53,721 nt of DNA, taken from positions 1 to 53,721 of the forward strand of contig PKTX01000034.1 of assembly GCA_002868945.1 (NCBI GenBank). The letters are read 5' to 3'. The DNA is from Desulfobulbaceae bacterium. GTDB taxonomy: Bacteria > Desulfobacterota > Desulfobulbia > Desulfobulbales > SURF-16. How positions within the stretch are numbered: the stretch's first letter is position 1; each line of letters starts with the position of its first letter. Position numbers and translations under genes: made by a program. Shown here in pieces: positions 7,455-14,938 of this stretch. The notes beneath the pieces were generated by a model. That model did not search any database. It saw only the letters and a program-made list of their open reading frames with translations, and was not told the DNA's origin.

Positions 7455-8232
7455 CGGCTCGCGCTCCTTCTTTTAGCTCGTCCTTCATCTTTTTCAGCGC
7501 GTAAGAGGCGAAGCCATTGGAAGACTCCCTGGAGATGTCACCACCTTCTTCGTACCTGTGCTTCGAAAACCAATCTGCTGAAAACTGCTCGACGATCAGG
7601 GACGCCTCTTTACAGTGCGTGTTCAGAGCCTTCTCGAATTGTCCCATTTCATTCATGGTGGCAAAGCGCTGGCCCTCGCCCAGATGGGTAGCCAGCGTTT
7701 TTGAGAGGAAGTAGTTCATGCTCTCGTTGGTCAGCTTGGCGAAGAAAGTCCGCGACAGCTCTCCGAACTCCCGCTTTTTCCCGAGCGCTGCCAGTGCGGC
7801 CCGAACATCATCTGGCCCGGGGGCGAAGAGAGACGGCAGTTTTGGTGAGATGTGCTCTACCAGGGCTCCGACCAATGCACGCTGAGACATTTCACCGAGG
7901 TCGGATCGGCCACCGTTGGACTCCAATTTGTTATCCAGGGCCTCGGAGACTGCGGCTGCAAGATCGGGAAGAGATGTATCCTGCGGCAGGTTGACGCCGA
8001 GGGATTGGAGATGCTCGCCGAGGTTCTCCTTTTTTGCGGCAATGGCGAGTTGCGTCATCAACCAGACCGCCTCGGTGAACCCCTTATCGTTGAGCACGAA
8101 GGTGAATGCTTTATCGGCTGCCCGGATTGTTGCGTTTGCGATTTGGGACACGTCGGCACCGGCCGTGATCAGGCCGACCACCTCTTTCCATGCCCTCGAC
8201 CTCGGAAGGCTTCCAAGTCTGACGTGCCCCAT
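7444..8232 (-). CDS. Unrecognised 262-aa partner of the QueC-like protein
   Basis: The protein starts MGHVRLGSLPRSRAWKEVVGLI, with AAGGAGAT as SD, and is predominantly helical (TIRAADKAFTFVL, TEAVWLMTQLAIAAKK, DLAAAVSEALDNKL). No catalytic motif, signal peptide or membrane segment is visible. It contains a KKREFGELSRTFFAKLTNESMNYFLSKTLATHLGEG stretch that looks like the conserved core. The stop overlaps the QueC-like start, implying coupled translation and a shared complex or pathway. It does not resemble QatB as far as I can tell. It may be a substrate, adaptor or effector of the QueC-like enzyme. Confidence 0.7.
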   Translation of the reverse strand: MGHVRLGSLPRSRAWKEVVGLITAGADVSQIANATIRAADKAFTFVLNDKGFTEAVWLMTQLAIAAKKENLGEHLQSLGVNLPQDTSLPDLAAAVSEALDNKLESNGGRSDLGEMSQRALVGALVEHISPKLPSLFAPGPDDVRAALAALGKKREFGELSRTFFAKLTNESMNYFLSKTLATHLGEGQRFATMNEMGQFEKALNTHCKEASLIVEQFSADWFSKHRYEEGGDISRESSNGFASYALKKMKDELKEGARADAR

Positions 8233-8265
8233 GTCGATCTCCTTATTTTTCGCGACCCAGCATCG

Positions 8266-8499
8266 TTATTCGGGCCTCCTGATGACGACGATGCTTCGGG
8301 CCTTACGAGCTTCTTTCTTCAGATAGCCTTTCCGTACCAGTTGAGCGATCTGCTCGTGGGCGCTCGCGTGGCTGATACCAAGGACTTCCGACAATTCTTT
8401 CACCGTTGGCGGCAACCCCTTTTCATCGATGATTTGGCAAATGACCCTCAGCGTGTTTGCTTGTGGGTCGGTTATTTCCGATACCTTTTTCTTTCCCAT
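8266..8499 (-). CDS. Stand-alone LexA-type winged-helix DNA-binding protein
   Basis: The 77-residue protein matches only the N-terminal DNA-binding domain of LexA (PF01726): ITDPQANTLRVICQIIDEKGLPPTVKELSEVLGISHASAHEQIAQLVRKGYLKKE. The S24 peptidase half of LexA is absent, so it cannot self-cleave in the SOS response. It is the first gene of the three-gene cargo. A palindrome overlapping the only good promoter in front of it suggests autorepression of the whole operon. The SD is GGAG, 8 nt from the ATG. What relieves repression is unknown; the 262-aa or QueC-like protein could be co-regulators. Confidence 0.8.
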   Translation of the reverse strand: MGKKKVSEITDPQANTLRVICQIIDEKGLPPTVKELSEVLGISHASAHEQIAQLVRKGYLKKEARKARSIVVIRRPE

Positions 8500-8555
8500 G
8501 GCGATTGCTCCGTGTCGTAGCCACTGAGCGGATTAAGCCCAATTTATGACCACAA

Positions 8556-8584
8556 AATATACGACCTGATGAACATCAGGTCAA
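8556..8584 (-). promoter_or_regulatory. Sigma-70 promoter with overlapping operator palindrome for the QueC module
   Basis: The minus strand carries TTGACC (8579-8584), a 17-bp spacer and TATATT (8556-8561). A perfect palindrome, GACCTGATG-AA-CATCAGGTC (8563-8582, read on the plus strand), covers the -35 box and most of the spacer. The leader to the ATG at 8499 is about 50 nt. This is the classic layout of a repressor site, and the first gene encodes a LexA-type DNA-binding domain. Confidence 0.75.
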
Positions 8585-8795
8585 TCAAAAAAACAGGACT
8601 TCTCGTCTGATTCCGTCATCTTGCACGTCCCTCCGGTAGGTAACGAACGCAAGTCCGGTTCAAGCCGGATGTAACCAGATAACCGACCAGAGGCGGAGCT
8701 GAGGCGGTTGTGGGTGCCATAGAACGCGCATCCCGACCGCCGCCGTTTTCTGGTATCCACGCCATCCAGCCCCCCGGTCCAACCGGAGGTGTTCG
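8585..8795. other. Divergent intergenic region between cargo and integration module
   Basis: No convincing gene is seen. A 158-codon minus-strand frame (8581-9057) overlaps this stretch but opposes the better supported small gene and has no matching ribosome site. No clear promoter for the rightward genes could be picked out by eye. Confidence 0.5.
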
Positions 8796-9038
8796 ATGTT
8801 GGATGTACAGGAAATGAATGATGGGCCAGGGACGGATGACCTTGACAAAAACGGCAAACCCGGCCGCCTGTCGGGTGAGGCGAGGCTCCAGTCAGCCGCC
8901 TCCATTCTGGCCACGGCGATCCTGCGCCGAATGGCAAAAAACGCATGTGTGGGCAATGAGTTAGAGGTTTTCGAAGATTCTTCCCCTGTGCTCGGAGAAG
9001 GACTTGATTCATTGCCGGAACAGAGCATTCATTCATGA
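8796..9038 (+). CDS. Small protein of the integration module
   Basis: The 80-residue frame begins at an ATG with a strong Shine-Dalgarno (GGAGGT, 5 nt upstream) and ends 34 bp before the DUF2924 gene. The middle, RLQSAASILATAILRRMAKN, forms an amphipathic helix of the kind seen in small proteins encoded ahead of DUF2924-recombinase pairs in other elements. That comparison is from memory, not a search. A role in integration or excision control is possible. Confidence 0.5.
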   Translation: MLDVQEMNDGPGTDDLDKNGKPGRLSGEARLQSAASILATAILRRMAKNACVGNELEVFEDSSPVLGEGLDSLPEQSIHS

Positions 9039-9072
9039 CAACTCGTCCGGAAACCAAAACAAGGAGTTGAAA

Positions 9073-9597
9073 ATGAATGAGTTACAGAACGCCGCCACCG
9101 GCGGCAAGAATCAGGACCGAACCCGAAACTCGGTCCTTCGGCAGATGGCCCTGCTGCAATCCATGTCCCTGGAGCAGCTCCGGGAAAAATGGCTCGACCT
9201 CTACGGCGAAGAGCCGCCCCAGTACAAAAAGCAATTCCTCATCAAGCGGCTGGCTTATCGCATCCAGGAGCTTTTCTACGGCGGGCTGTCCGAGCAGGCC
9301 AAGGTCCATCTTCAGCAGGCCGCCAAGGAGGACCCGGTCGCCACTGTCAATCGACGCATCCCAGAAGAGCGGAAATCGAACGAGGCGCTCTTGACCGGGA
9401 CCAGACTGGTGCGGGTCTGGAACGACCGGCGCTATGAGGTGATCGTCCTTGCCGATGGCTACGAGTTCGAAGGCCGCACCTTCCGGTCGCTCAGCGCGGT
9501 GGCCAGGGAGATCACCGGGACGCGCTGGAACGGCAAGGTCTTTTTCGGACTGAAGAAGGTTTACGGCAGAAAAGCCGAGGGAGGGTCGGATGCTTGA
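9073..9597 (+). CDS. DUF2924 protein, partner of the serine recombinase
   Basis: The protein has 174 residues from the ATG at 9073, which has AAGGAG 6 nt upstream; an in-frame upstream start at 9004 has no SD. The N-terminal part (MSLEQLREKWLDLYGEEPPQYKKQFLIKRLAYRIQELFYGGLS) and the C-terminal part (LVRVWNDRRYEVIVLADGYEFEGRTFRSLSAVAREITGTRWNG) are both DUF2924 hallmarks. The second half looks like a small DNA-binding or RAMA-like fold. The gene overlaps the recombinase by 8 bp, as in many prophages and integrative elements where the two occur as a pair. It may assist or direct the recombinase; this has not been shown. Confidence 0.85.
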   Translation: MNELQNAATGGKNQDRTRNSVLRQMALLQSMSLEQLREKWLDLYGEEPPQYKKQFLIKRLAYRIQELFYGGLSEQAKVHLQQAAKEDPVATVNRRIPEERKSNEALLTGTRLVRVWNDRRYEVIVLADGYEFEGRTFRSLSAVAREITGTRWNGKVFFGLKKVYGRKAEGGSDA

Positions 9598-11176
9598 TAA
9601 CAGCAATGTCGCGCCGGGCAAAAACAAGACCCTGCGCTGTGCCATCTACACCCGCAAGAGCCACGAGGAAGGTCTCGAACAGGAGTTCAACTCGTTGGAT
9701 GCGCAACGGGAATCGGCGGAACACTATATCGAAGCCCAGAGGATGCGTGGCTGGACGGCTCTGCCGGATCGCTACGACGATGGTGGATTCTCGGGTGGAA
9801 ACATGGAGCGCCCGGGGCTGCGTCGCCTGCTGGCGGACATCAATGCCGGGAAGATTGACGTGATCGTGGTCTACAAGGTCGACCGGCTGTCCCGCTCGCT
9901 GCTGGACTTCATGAAGATGATCGACCTCTTCAACGAGAAGGGTGTCAGCTTCGTCTCGGTCACCCAGCACTTCAGCACCACCGACCCCACCGGCCGGATG
10001 TTTCTCGGCATCCTGATCACCTTCGCCCAGTACGAGCGGGAGGTCATCGCCGAGCGCATCCGGGACAAGGTGGCGGCAGCCAAGCGCCGGGGGAAATACT
10101 GCGGCGGCGTACCCATCCTCGGATACGACGTCGACAGGGACAACAAGAAGCTGCTGGTCAACCCAGATGAAGCCAGGACGGTGCAGTACATCTTCCGCCG
10201 CTTCATCCAGATCGGCTCGGCCAAGAAGCTGGGCCAGGAATTGAACGAACAGGGATACCGCACCAAGGCCTGGACCACCAAGAAAGGCAGAGTGCGCGAG
10301 GGCTCCGAATGGAACACCGCCCACATCTACCGGCTGCTCAATAACCGGATCTATATCGGCGAGATCGCCCACAAGGACCGCAGCTACCCCGGTGAGCACG
10401 AAGGGATCATCGACCGAGCGACCTGGGACAAGGTGCAGGCCATCCTGGAGGACAACAAACCGGTCAAGGTTTCCATGGCCAGAACCAAAATGGTCGCCCC
10501 GCTGAAAGGCGTCATCCGCTGCGGCCACTGCGGATGCGCGATGGGACCGACCTACGCCCGCAAGAACGGCCGCCACTACACCTATTACATCTGCCAGAAA
10601 GACAGCAAGCGGACCGTGAGCCGGTGCCCGCTCAAACGGATTCCCGCCGGGGACATCGAGCAGGCGGTGATCGAGCAGTTGAGCGCGGTGTTCCGCACAC
10701 CGACGCTGGTGGCCAAGACTTACTTCGCAGCCCGGGACATCGAGCAGGCAGAGCGGGAGCGGTTGTTCAAGCAGAAAGCCCAGCTCGAGATGGAGTTGTC
10801 GCAGGCGCGGGAGCAGGCACTCGAACTGATGAAACCCGGCAGCGATCAGCCGGGCAAGACCGAGATGCTGACGACGGTCAATCGCCAGGCGGTCGAGCTC
10901 ACGAAACAACTGACCCATGTGAGCGAGCGATGCAGAGCCTACCAGGGGAACAGCATCACGGAGCAGGATGTGTCGGAGGCCTTCCAGAATGTCGAGGGCT
11001 TCTGGGAAGATCTTTTCCCGGTGGAGCGAAACCGGCTCATCCGCCTCCTGGTGGATAAGGTCGAGATCCGCGAGACCGGAATTGACATGGAGCTGCGCAC
11101 CAACGGGCTGACAACGCTCATCGCCGAGCTGGCTGGTCTGGCATGCGAAGTCACCGAACGGAGGGCAAGCCGATGA
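9590..11176 (+). CDS. Large serine recombinase (integrase)
   Basis: The protein has 528 residues. The catalytic domain (about 14-160) has S24 in CAIYTRKSHEEG and VDRLSRSLLDF with the active arginines. A recombinase domain (about 170-290) contains LNNRIYIGEIAHK. A zinc ribbon (RCGHCGCAMG with a later C, about 310-345) and a coiled coil (about 375-420) follow. This is the phiC31/TP901-type integrase layout, which joins attP and attB through a serine intermediate and needs a directionality factor to excise. It overlaps DUF2924 by 8 bp and the next gene by 4 bp. It lies near the right end of the element, about 0.8 kb from the tmRNA gene. Confidence 0.95.
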   Translation: MLDNSNVAPGKNKTLRCAIYTRKSHEEGLEQEFNSLDAQRESAEHYIEAQRMRGWTALPDRYDDGGFSGGNMERPGLRRLLADINAGKIDVIVVYKVDRLSRSLLDFMKMIDLFNEKGVSFVSVTQHFSTTDPTGRMFLGILITFAQYEREVIAERIRDKVAAAKRRGKYCGGVPILGYDVDRDNKKLLVNPDEARTVQYIFRRFIQIGSAKKLGQELNEQGYRTKAWTTKKGRVREGSEWNTAHIYRLLNNRIYIGEIAHKDRSYPGEHEGIIDRATWDKVQAILEDNKPVKVSMARTKMVAPLKGVIRCGHCGCAMGPTYARKNGRHYTYYICQKDSKRTVSRCPLKRIPAGDIEQAVIEQLSAVFRTPTLVAKTYFAARDIEQAERERLFKQKAQLEMELSQAREQALELMKPGSDQPGKTEMLTTVNRQAVELTKQLTHVSERCRAYQGNSITEQDVSEAFQNVEGFWEDLFPVERNRLIRLLVDKVEIRETGIDMELRTNGLTTLIAELAGLACEVTERRASR

Positions 11177-11595
11177 AAATGAAGCCGACCATTACCGTTG
11201 CCGACAACGGCAACCTGCAGATCCACATCCCGATGCTGATCCGGCGCATGCGTGGCCGCAAGACGGTCATCGCTCCCCAGGCCCTGGATGGAGAAATCAC
11301 CGGAGCGCAGGAACCGGTGCAGTCCGCCATTCTCCAGGCGCTGGGAAGGGCCTTTTCCTGGGCCGACATCCTCGAATCCGGCCAGATCAAGTCCATCAGC
11401 GAGCTTGCCCGTACCCTTGACGTCGATGGCTCGTATGTGGCCCGCATCCTCAAGCTGACGACCCTGGCCCCCGACATCATCGAAGCCCTGATCAACGGCG
11501 AGGAACCCAACGGGCTCTCACTGGCCAAACTGACCCAGACCTTTCCCGAGGACTGGACCGAGCAGCGCCGCCAGTTCGGTTTTGCCACCGACTGA
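11173..11595 (+). CDS. HTH-containing protein downstream of the recombinase
   Basis: The protein has 140 residues from the ATG that overlaps the recombinase stop (ATGA). The segment ALGRAFSWADILESGQIKSISELARTLDVDGSYVARILKLTTLAPDIIEALINGEEP is a ParB/KorB-like helix-turn-helix with the usual trailing helix. This phage-related family often follows DUF2924 and serine recombinase genes. It lacks the ParB CTPase domain. It probably binds DNA near the attachment site, and a directionality role is conceivable. Confidence 0.75.
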   Translation: MKMKPTITVADNGNLQIHIPMLIRRMRGRKTVIAPQALDGEITGAQEPVQSAILQALGRAFSWADILESGQIKSISELARTLDVDGSYVARILKLTTLAPDIIEALINGEEPNGLSLAKLTQTFPEDWTEQRRQFGFATD

Positions 11596-11621
11596 CGACC
11601 GGACCGGAGACCACCCCAGAG

Positions 11622-11648
11622 AGCCGACCATCAGCGTCGGCTTTTCTA
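11622..11648 (+). terminator. Terminator of the integration module
   Basis: AGCCGAC (11622-11628) pairs with GTCGGCT (11636-11642) around a 7-nt loop and is followed by TTTCTATTTT. It lies 26 bp after the last gene of the integration module. Confidence 0.75.
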
Positions 11649-11961
11649 TTTTGGGTGGTAGGAAACCGGAGTTGACCACGCTTCTTTTTATGGCCGAAGC
11701 GGGTGATTTCGAAAAAAACGTCCGGTTGCGGCATCGAACGATGACCTAAGACAACCGCCAAAAACGGCCACCAACCGCAAACCCATATCAATCAAGGATG
11801 TAGCTTTCCGGACGCGCTTCGGACTTCGTCCGGAGAAAACAGAGAATCAGGGGCCAAACAGAGAAAGAAAGGCTGGAAGATGGGGAGAATCGATGGTGCG
11901 GAGAGGGGATTTGGAAAGATGTGAGACGGGCGCAAACCCTTTAGAAATAAGGGGAAAAAGA

Positions 11962-12002
11962 AAACCCGTCACCCCGGAGAATGACCCCAGAGAGACGGGT
12001 TT
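11962..12002 (-). terminator. tmRNA terminator
   Basis: Downstream of the tmRNA 3' end on the minus strand, AAACCCGTC pairs with GACGGGTTT across a GC-rich inner region and is followed by TTCTTTTT. The element integration has therefore left the tmRNA terminator intact. Confidence 0.8.
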
Positions 12003-12014
12003 GTCTTTTCTAAA

Positions 12015-12375
12015 TGGTGGAGGTGGGGGGAGTTGAACCCCCGTCCGGAAATACTCCCCTGCAGGCGTCTACATGCTTATTCCCGCTTCAAGGCTTATCG
12101 TGCCTCATCTCCACCGGGACGAGGAGGTTTCGGCACTATCAGGTGTTTTGTTTCGCCCGTTGATCCACCCGAGAAATCAGGGGCTATCCCGCTAGTCGAT
12201 GCCCCAGACCGGTCCGCAGGAATAACCGGAAGGAGCAGTGGCTTATTTATGCTGCCACAGCATATGCATAGTCATCTGCGACTATATTTAGCGTTCTATC
12301 AATGTTTACGAGAAAGATAGAATTCTCGGCATGCAACCTGAGCTTTTATATCCCCGTCGAACCCGTTTCACCCCC
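12015..12375 (-). ncRNA. ssrA: Transfer-messenger RNA (tmRNA, SsrA)
   Basis: The RNA is about 361 nt on the minus strand. The 5' end GGGGGUG pairs with CACCUCC before the encoded 3' ACCA, giving a 7-bp acceptor stem with one G-U. The 5' part contains GGGUUCGACGGGG and the 3' part contains the T-arm GGGGGUUCAACUCCCCC, both tmRNA signatures. The mRNA-like part reads GCA GAU GAC UAU GCA UAU GCU GUG GCA GCA UAA (12247-12279), encoding the proteolysis tag ADDYAYAVAA. Together with SmpB (encoded at 18.2-18.6 kb) it rescues stalled ribosomes. The gene is intact although an integrated element lies just downstream. Confidence 0.97.
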
Positions 12376-12853
12376 ATGTTTGTTTTTTACTGTAGGCTAT
12401 CTTGAATAATTGCTTTTTCGTCCAATCTCCCGGAGTCTCGCGAGCTCGCTTACCTCGTTATGCTCAAAAAATAATGCTCGGAGGTAAGCGAAACGAAGTG
12501 GAGACTCCGATATCAAATATATGCCTGCGCTTATTTTTTTCGCATGCCTTGATCTTGAACGAAAAATCTAATAATTCAAGACACCCTGTAAAATTGTGCC
12601 TATCATACTGAGCGTGTTGCTCTATTATAGAGACACACTCTAGCATCTTTTGTTCCGACAGATGCTCAGGATAAAACCTTTGTTACTATTAAGCAAACCT
12701 TTTCATCCTGGTGGCAGATGCCGGGCCCATTGATTTAACCCCTTGTTTTGTTTGACATTTACAAACAACATCAAGTAGTCTGAAAAACAGCAAGCCGCTG
12801 ACAGCAACCCTTTCCGCAATTATTCAAGGTGACTTTTTTTTGAGGCATCCTCT
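12376..12853. repeat. Intergenic region with a palindromic repeat element
   Basis: No gene is seen. Positions 12430-12510 form an element with perfect 9-bp inverted ends (CGGAGTCTC/GAGACTCCG). It is nearly identical, in the opposite direction, to 29761-29835: both share CTCGCTTACCTCGT, ATGCTCAAAAAATA and GCGAAACGAAGTGGAGACTC. Positions 12393-12410 match the arm of another small element at 45539-45619. A possible TTGACA -35 box for the next gene lies at 12752-12757, but its -10 partner is weak. Confidence 0.7.
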
Positions 12854-14938
12854 TTGTCACGATTTTTTCGCCTAACCCACAACGCTGCCAAAAACCTGTT
12901 CTGCCTTGGCCTGACAACGCTGCTGGTCATCGGCGGGGGGAGCGGCAGCCTGGCTGCGGCCGCCCCGGAGCCCCAGACCGGGCCAAGCCTGGGCCCGGCC
13001 CTGATGACAGTGGCCCTGATCGGCCTGCTGCTTGTGGTCCTGCTCGTCCTCTACCTGGGGCAACGCCGACAACTGCTGCGAGAAAAACAGCGCTGCCGAC
13101 AGCTGCGCCAGGCCTTTCATCTGGCCCGTCTCACCCTTGACAAGGTGCCCTGCGCCGTCTTCTGCTATGACTCTGATTTGCGCATGGTGGAGGTCAACGC
13201 CACGGCCTGCCGGGCCACCGGCATGACGCGCCGGGAACTGCTCAACAAAAGTATCAACTCCTTTGATCCGACATTTGCCGTTGACCCGAAAGAGACATGG
13301 CGCCACCTGCAAAAAGAGGGGCAGATCAAGCGCGACGGCCAACTCTGCCACGTCAGCGGTGCCTGCCACCCCACCAAGGAGCAGATCACCATTCTCTCCA
13401 TGGCCGACACTGATTATCTGCTCGTCATCAGCCAGGACATCAGCGACAGCCTGCGCCAGGAAAAAAAGCTCCACAATTACGCCGACGAACTCTTGCGCGC
13501 CAAGGAGGCGGCGGAAACCGCCAACCGCCTGAAGAGCGAGTTCCTCTCCAATATGTCCCATGAGATCCGCACGCCCATGAACGCCATTATCGGCTACAGC
13601 GAGATGCTGGCCCAGTCACCCCTGGCCGAGCGGGAAAAGGAGTACGTGGAGACCATCTTGAAGAGCGGCAAGGCCCTTATCCTGATCATCAATGATATCC
13701 TCGACCTCTCAAAGATTGAGGCAGGCCGCTTAAAACTCCATAAGCAGGCGGTAAACACCACCTTTTTCTTTACCAATATCGGCAAGATGTTCAAGGAACG
13801 GGCGGTCCAAAAGGGTCTGGAGCTGATCATTGATCTGGGTGCCGAGTTACCGTCACCGCTGCTCTTTGACGAAGTACGGCTGCGCCAGGTGCTTTTTAAC
13901 CTGCTAGGCAATGGGGTGACCTTCACCAACCAGGGCCATGTTGCCTTGCGCGTCCGCCACCAGATGACGACGCCGCACACCTGCCGCTTGACCATCACGG
14001 TTGAAGACAGCGGCATCGGTATCGCGCCCGAAGAACAGCAAAACCTCTTTGAGCCCTTTCACGGCCCAAGCGGCCAGGCTGCGCAAAGCCCGAGCAGCAG
14101 CGGCCTGGGACTTGCCGTCAGCCACCGCCTGGTCAGCCTGATGGGCGGCACCATCTCGCTGACCAGTACACCGGGGCAGGGCAGCACCTTTGAGATTATC
14201 CTGCCCGCAATCGAAATGGCGACGGACAGCTCCAGGCCCCCTGCCCAGCGACGCCATAAACGCATCACCTTCAAGAGCGGCCATGTCCTGGTTGTTGACG
14301 ATGCCCGCATGAACTGCCGACTCATTGAGGATTTTCTGAGAAACACGGCCGTGCAGGTCAGTTCCGCGGCCAACGGCGAGGAGGCCCTGGAACTGCTCCG
14401 CCACATGCGGCCCGATCTTATCCTCATGGACCTGAAAATGCCTGTCATGGACGGGTACCAGGCGGCAACCATTATCCGCGACAACCCGCAACTGGCGGAT
14501 ATCCCCATTGTCGCTGTTTCCGGCTCCGCCCTCGGCCTGGAAGATCAGGCCCCCCTCTTTGACGGGGCCCTCACCAAGCCTTACAACATACGCGACCTGG
14601 AGCAGGAGATGGGCCGCTTTCTCGATCATGAGTCTGCCGAGCCGGCCGACACGGCCCCGGAGCCGGTGGAACCGGACATCAGCGGCCTCCTCAATGCCGA
14701 GCTGGCCCAAAAAATCAGCACCATTGTCGGGCGCCATGATCAGCAGGGCGGCAACCTCAGTGCAGCCGCCCAACTGGGCCGGGAAATCATAGCCCTCGGT
14801 GAGCGTGAAAAGATCGCCGAGCTCAGCGGGCTGGGCGAAAAGCTGCGGACCAGTGCGGAAAAATTTGATATCCTCACGGTTGAGAAACTACAGAAAAAAC
14901 TGAAGGAATATAGCCGGGAAAGAGAAAATGGAGAGTAA
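12854..14938 (+). CDS. Hybrid sensor histidine kinase (PAS-HisKA-HATPase-REC)
   Basis: The protein has 694 residues from a TTG start with GAGG 8 nt upstream. Two hydrophobic segments (about 12-35 and 48-66) anchor it in the membrane. A PAS domain (about 88-195) begins LDKVPCAVFCYDSDLRMVEVN. The HisKA box has H236 in SNMSHEIRTPMN. The ATPase domain has DSGIGIAPEE and GLGLAVSHRLVSLMGG. A receiver domain (about 475-590) has the phosphate-accepting D526 in LILMDLKMP. About 90 more residues form a helical tail with no phosphotransfer histidine I can identify. The stop overlaps the next gene, an HD-GYP regulator, which is its probable output. The signal is unknown. Confidence 0.9.
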   Translation: MSRFFRLTHNAAKNLFCLGLTTLLVIGGGSGSLAAAAPEPQTGPSLGPALMTVALIGLLLVVLLVLYLGQRRQLLREKQRCRQLRQAFHLARLTLDKVPCAVFCYDSDLRMVEVNATACRATGMTRRELLNKSINSFDPTFAVDPKETWRHLQKEGQIKRDGQLCHVSGACHPTKEQITILSMADTDYLLVISQDISDSLRQEKKLHNYADELLRAKEAAETANRLKSEFLSNMSHEIRTPMNAIIGYSEMLAQSPLAEREKEYVETILKSGKALILIINDILDLSKIEAGRLKLHKQAVNTTFFFTNIGKMFKERAVQKGLELIIDLGAELPSPLLFDEVRLRQVLFNLLGNGVTFTNQGHVALRVRHQMTTPHTCRLTITVEDSGIGIAPEEQQNLFEPFHGPSGQAAQSPSSSGLGLAVSHRLVSLMGGTISLTSTPGQGSTFEIILPAIEMATDSSRPPAQRRHKRITFKSGHVLVVDDARMNCRLIEDFLRNTAVQVSSAANGEEALELLRHMRPDLILMDLKMPVMDGYQAATIIRDNPQLADIPIVAVSGSALGLEDQAPLFDGALTKPYNIRDLEQEMGRFLDHESAEPADTAPEPVEPDISGLLNAELAQKISTIVGRHDQQGGNLSAAAQLGREIIALGEREKIAELSGLGEKLRTSAEKFDILTVEKLQKKLKEYSRERENGE

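Larger units (their letters stand above)
11596..12014. other. Right boundary region of the element next to tmRNA
   Basis: No gene is seen. It holds the integration-module terminator, a 7-bp stem CCGGACG/CGTCCGG (11808-11814 and 11827-11833), and the tmRNA terminator. The right attachment site of the element most likely falls between about 11650 and 11960, but serine-recombinase cores are too short to find without the left end. Confidence 0.5.

Noticed and set aside
5352-8499. Assignment of the cargo to the known Qat system
   Set aside because: Only the QueC-like component fits; no QatA ATPase or TatD-type QatD is present and the 262-aa protein does not look like QatB.
8581-9057. A 158-codon minus-strand frame
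   Set aside because: It overlaps the cargo promoter and opposes a small plus-strand gene that has a strong ribosome-binding site; no family signal.
9512-10918. A 468-codon minus-strand frame
   Set aside because: Antisense of the serine recombinase, which has full catalytic and zinc motifs.
12015-12375. A protein gene at 12033-12320
   Set aside because: The sequence is the tmRNA gene, with matching acceptor stem, T-arm and tag codons.
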